Assembly: GCF_009873495.1 (NCBI RefSeq)
Contig: NZ_CP046705.1
Span: 1 to 64,000 of the forward strand
Direction of reading: 5' to 3'
DNA length: 64,000 nucleotides
Origin: Nostoc sp. ATCC 53789
GTDB taxonomy: Bacteria > Cyanobacteriota > Cyanobacteriia > Cyanobacteriales > Nostocaceae
Both the position numbers and the translations under genes were made by a program. Positions 61,654 through 64,000 of the stretch are shown one piece after another. The first letter of the stretch is position 1. Each line of letters opens with the position of its first letter. The notes under the pieces are model-generated. The model was given only the letters and a program-made list of their open reading frames with translations, ran no database searches and was not told the origin of the DNA.

Positions 61654-63666
61654 TTATACTTTGGGACGCACAGTAGTAATGTTAATTTGATTGGTAATCC
61701 AGTCATCATACAATTCCTCTTCCTCTGGTGCATATCTGAGTTCGCGCGATTGCACGCGCTTCATCAAACGGTTTAGCGTTCCCCGCCCTCTGTTTACTTC
61801 TCTTTGAGGGAAAAAAGGCAAGTCTAGCTCATTTTGTCTCAATAAGGTAGGATCAAACTCAGCAGTACTAACAATCAGTTTGAGAATATCTTGGCTCTGA
61901 GTTATTCCCTGTTTCCAAAGTTTTTCTGGCACTGTCGGATAAATATTTTCACCTCTCAATGCCCAAGCTTCCTCTCCTGGTTTGAGCCAGACACCTCCAG
62001 TTTCCAAAAGTTGGGGATCAACTGCGTAGCTGTCTGTTAGATTCAGAAGGGCGCAAAAAAGTTCTCGACTGCTAGTATTTTTGAGTTTGACTTTAAAAGT
62101 CGGACTTTTCAACTTACCATTTTGCTGTTGGTATTGGAAACTAATCTGAGCATCTTTAATCTCTTCCCCTTCTTGATAAATGACCATTTGCACTGCCGAA
62201 GCTTGAATGCTACTGGTCGCTGGGCTGGAGAGTTCAGCAATATTTGTCCAACGGGCAATATGCTCCAATCGCTCAATCGCTTGTAAGGCATTTTCTTCTG
62301 TATAACCTTGAATGGGAGCAACTATTGAATGGTCATCGGCTGGGCGAGTAATCAGATATTGCCCATTACAAGCAAGTAACTTCAATTCGGCATCTTCAGG
62401 CTTTGCAACTTCCTTAAGGTATAATGATGACGGTTTTTCTGTCCCTATCGCCAGCAGCGCGGCACAAGCTAATTTCACTCCTGCTGATTCACCTGTAATC
62501 AAAACACCTTTAGGCGGTAGGGGTAGACTAGTGACAACTGCTTTAAAAGTCATATCTGGTTCTAAAGTCTCAATACCGCTAATCTGCACTAGACTCAGCT
62601 GCGGCATAACCGCAATGACTTTAGCTTCACATATCGCTGCTGACAATTCCTGCATTTGTTCGGGGGAACTGTCAAATGGGAATAATGCCAGTAAGGTTGT
62701 TTCATCGCCAGAAGGTTGAGGAATTCCATGAACCGTACCCCCATCAACTACCCACTCATGATCTTTGTGATAACTGACAGTCAAATAGGGTTTGCGTCCG
62801 GCGATTGCTCCTCCCAAAAACGGTTGTTCTAAATCATTTAGTACTGTTGCTTCTAATTGGGGGGATTGATTTGCAACTTTACTGCGAACTAAAGCATTAG
62901 TGCGTTTGAATAAATCTCTATAAGTTAAACTGCCATTGGCTTTTTTTAAGGTATCGAGTAAGAAATAAGAAAATGCTCCCCGACGTTGGCCATCAGCATT
63001 GTATTCTTTCGCTGTTTCGTGATCGCGGCAAGCTGCTAGAAAAATATGTTTTGCTCGTGGTAAAGTCCAGCCAGTGGAATTATTTGCCAGACTCCGCTCT
63101 GTTGATAGTTGCTCGGCATCTTTATTGGACAAGATAAAGCTTTCTAACGGGCGTTTTCTTCTATCAATAGGAGCTTTCCGCTCTGCGGTATCCGCTTCGA
63201 TATCACCACGGGTGCCAGAGCTTGAGTGACAACAGTCCATAATGATCGTAATGCAAGGGTTTTTCTGGGCTATCTCTGCAATCAGCTTTGCCATTTCCTT
63301 ATCTGCCAAGTCCCAGCCCCCCGGACTCCGACTGTCGTAACAAACTAGGGTTTCATTGAGTCGATCTGGTTCTATAGTCCAAAACTCTTCCGAGGCTTCT
63401 TCTTGAGAACCATGCCCTGCGTAGTAGAAAAATGCCATATCTTCACTTCCCGCTTGGCACAGATGTTGACGAAAGCAATCAATAATTCTCTGCCGGGTAG
63501 CATCTTTGTTCAATAATGTGCGTAGATGTACTTGGTATCTATCAGTATTTACCCGCCCTTCTAAGTACTCTTTGATTGCAGTTATATCATTTACACAGCC
63601 CTGCAATGGAGAAACATTTAAATACTCATCAATCCCAACTAGTAATGCGTAGATATTCCCACCCAT
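61654..63666 (-). CDS. Orthocaspase/metacaspase-like protein (peptidase C14)
   Basis: The 670-residue protein has an N-terminal caspase domain (about residues 1-270): NIYALLVGIDEYLNVSPLQG with VNDITAIKEYL, FFYYAGHGSQEEASEE (catalytic His), CITIIMDCCHSSSGTR (catalytic Cys), and an IFLAACRDHETAKEY strand. The C-terminal 400 residues are beta-rich with no clear domain. Such enzymes cut after Arg/Lys and can process partners in stress or death responses. It lies 71-137 bp upstream of the caspase-STAND gene on the same strand, so the two may share a pathway (inference). ATG start at 63666. Confidence 0.9.
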   Translation of the reverse strand: MGGNIYALLVGIDEYLNVSPLQGCVNDITAIKEYLEGRVNTDRYQVHLRTLLNKDATRQRIIDCFRQHLCQAGSEDMAFFYYAGHGSQEEASEEFWTIEPDRLNETLVCYDSRSPGGWDLADKEMAKLIAEIAQKNPCITIIMDCCHSSSGTRGDIEADTAERKAPIDRRKRPLESFILSNKDAEQLSTERSLANNSTGWTLPRAKHIFLAACRDHETAKEYNADGQRRGAFSYFLLDTLKKANGSLTYRDLFKRTNALVRSKVANQSPQLEATVLNDLEQPFLGGAIAGRKPYLTVSYHKDHEWVVDGGTVHGIPQPSGDETTLLALFPFDSSPEQMQELSAAICEAKVIAVMPQLSLVQISGIETLEPDMTFKAVVTSLPLPPKGVLITGESAGVKLACAALLAIGTEKPSSLYLKEVAKPEDAELKLLACNGQYLITRPADDHSIVAPIQGYTEENALQAIERLEHIARWTNIAELSSPATSSIQASAVQMVIYQEGEEIKDAQISFQYQQQNGKLKSPTFKVKLKNTSSRELFCALLNLTDSYAVDPQLLETGGVWLKPGEEAWALRGENIYPTVPEKLWKQGITQSQDILKLIVSTAEFDPTLLRQNELDLPFFPQREVNRGRGTLNRLMKRVQSRELRYAPEEEELYDDWITNQINITTVRPKV

Positions 63667-63790
63667 ATAGCAACCCTAATTTTTGACAAAACATCGCAAA
63701 TCTACGTTGACCTGCCGAACTACAACAATAAATCACTAATTTCCGAATAATTCTCAAAAATCTTTCCTCAAGACAAACAATACGACGAAA

Positions 63791-63907
63791 GATGCAGCAA
63801 TTCTTATTTTGGAAACAAAAGAAGATAAAGTCCTCCTGTTTACAAAAGAACAATTTCTCCAAGCTGACGCTGATGCCAAACGTAAAAAGTTAGGGTTTTG
63901 GAATTAA
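63791..63907 (+). pseudogene. C-terminal remnant of a small ORF
   Basis: A plus-strand frame reads DAAILILETKEDKVLLFTKE then QFLQADADAKRKKLGFWN, stop. It looks like a genuine protein end with mixed beta and helix, but its upstream part is out of frame (KIFPQDKQYDE in another frame just before). No start is visible and no family is recognised. The remaining bases to the window end hold no gene I can support. Confidence 0.4.
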
Positions 63908-64000
63908 TCGCAGCCAGTGATGCCTTGGGATTTTAGGGGAGGTAAAAAAAATACTCAGCCTACGACGAAGTGATCGCCAGTGCAACAATGCGGGGTAAAA

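Overview
The window is chromosomal DNA from a filamentous cyanobacterium, most likely Nostocales (Nostoc/Tolypothrix/Scytonema type). Evidence seen in the sequence: many HIP1 octamers (GCGATCGC), small dispersed repeats of the kind common in Nostoc genomes, a CHAT/CHASE2/DUF928/DUF1822 gene set, a PEP-CTERM protein, two RTX proteins, caspase-fold proteins with STAND and WD40 parts, a CYP120-like P450 and a carotenoid oxygenase. No tRNA or rRNA gene was recognised.

Layout. 1-6.5 kb: 3' part of a large FG-GAP/cadherin/RTX protein, an APS kinase (cysC), a secreted hypothetical protein and a PfkB sugar/adenosine kinase. 6.9-8.4 kb: a secreted adenosine deaminase, divergent from the kinase. 8.6-10.7 kb: a P450 and a divergent TetR regulator that share a 21-bp palindrome. 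10.8-15.9 kb: a glycosyltransferase, a small winged-helix-like protein, a second RTX protein, a C-terminally altered ExoD protein and an APH-fold kinase. 16-19.2 kb: degenerate CRISPR-like repeats around an NTF2/SnoaL-like gene, a short-chain dehydrogenase broken by an 8-bp tandem duplication, and an old-yellow-enzyme homologue. 19.5-26.7 kb: Uma2 nuclease, DUF4334 and WGR proteins, then a wrecked zone with a group II intron folded into a 681-bp perfect inverted repeat, a DNA methyltransferase remnant, a DUF1392 protein and the 3' part of dinB.

26.9-52.0 kb is the most coherent region. A minus-strand series holds a carotenoid oxygenase, a DUF928 protein, a CHAT-CHASE2 protein, a two-partner-secretion adhesin and a PEP-CTERM protein, followed by a complete class II lanthipeptide locus: a Nif11-leader precursor, a LanM with a ProcM-like CCG zinc motif, a C39-peptidase ABC exporter and an HlyD fusion protein. 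Divergent from the precursor runs a plus-strand set of sigma-70-like factor, DUF1822 protein and TPR-CHAT protein. Fragments of dinB lie at both ends of this 25-kb segment in the same orientation. I read this as an inserted or rearranged accessory island that pairs peptide production and export with surface adhesion and caspase-like proteases.

52-64 kb: dinB fragments, a GST/FMN-oxidase pair with a divergent TetR and two tandem operators, a secreted hypothetical protein, a frameshifted IS110 element, a caspase-STAND-WD40 gene split by a 114-bp MITE-like insertion with a 5-bp target duplication, and an orthocaspase. The window has several intact functional modules but also a high density of pseudogenes and small mobile repeats.
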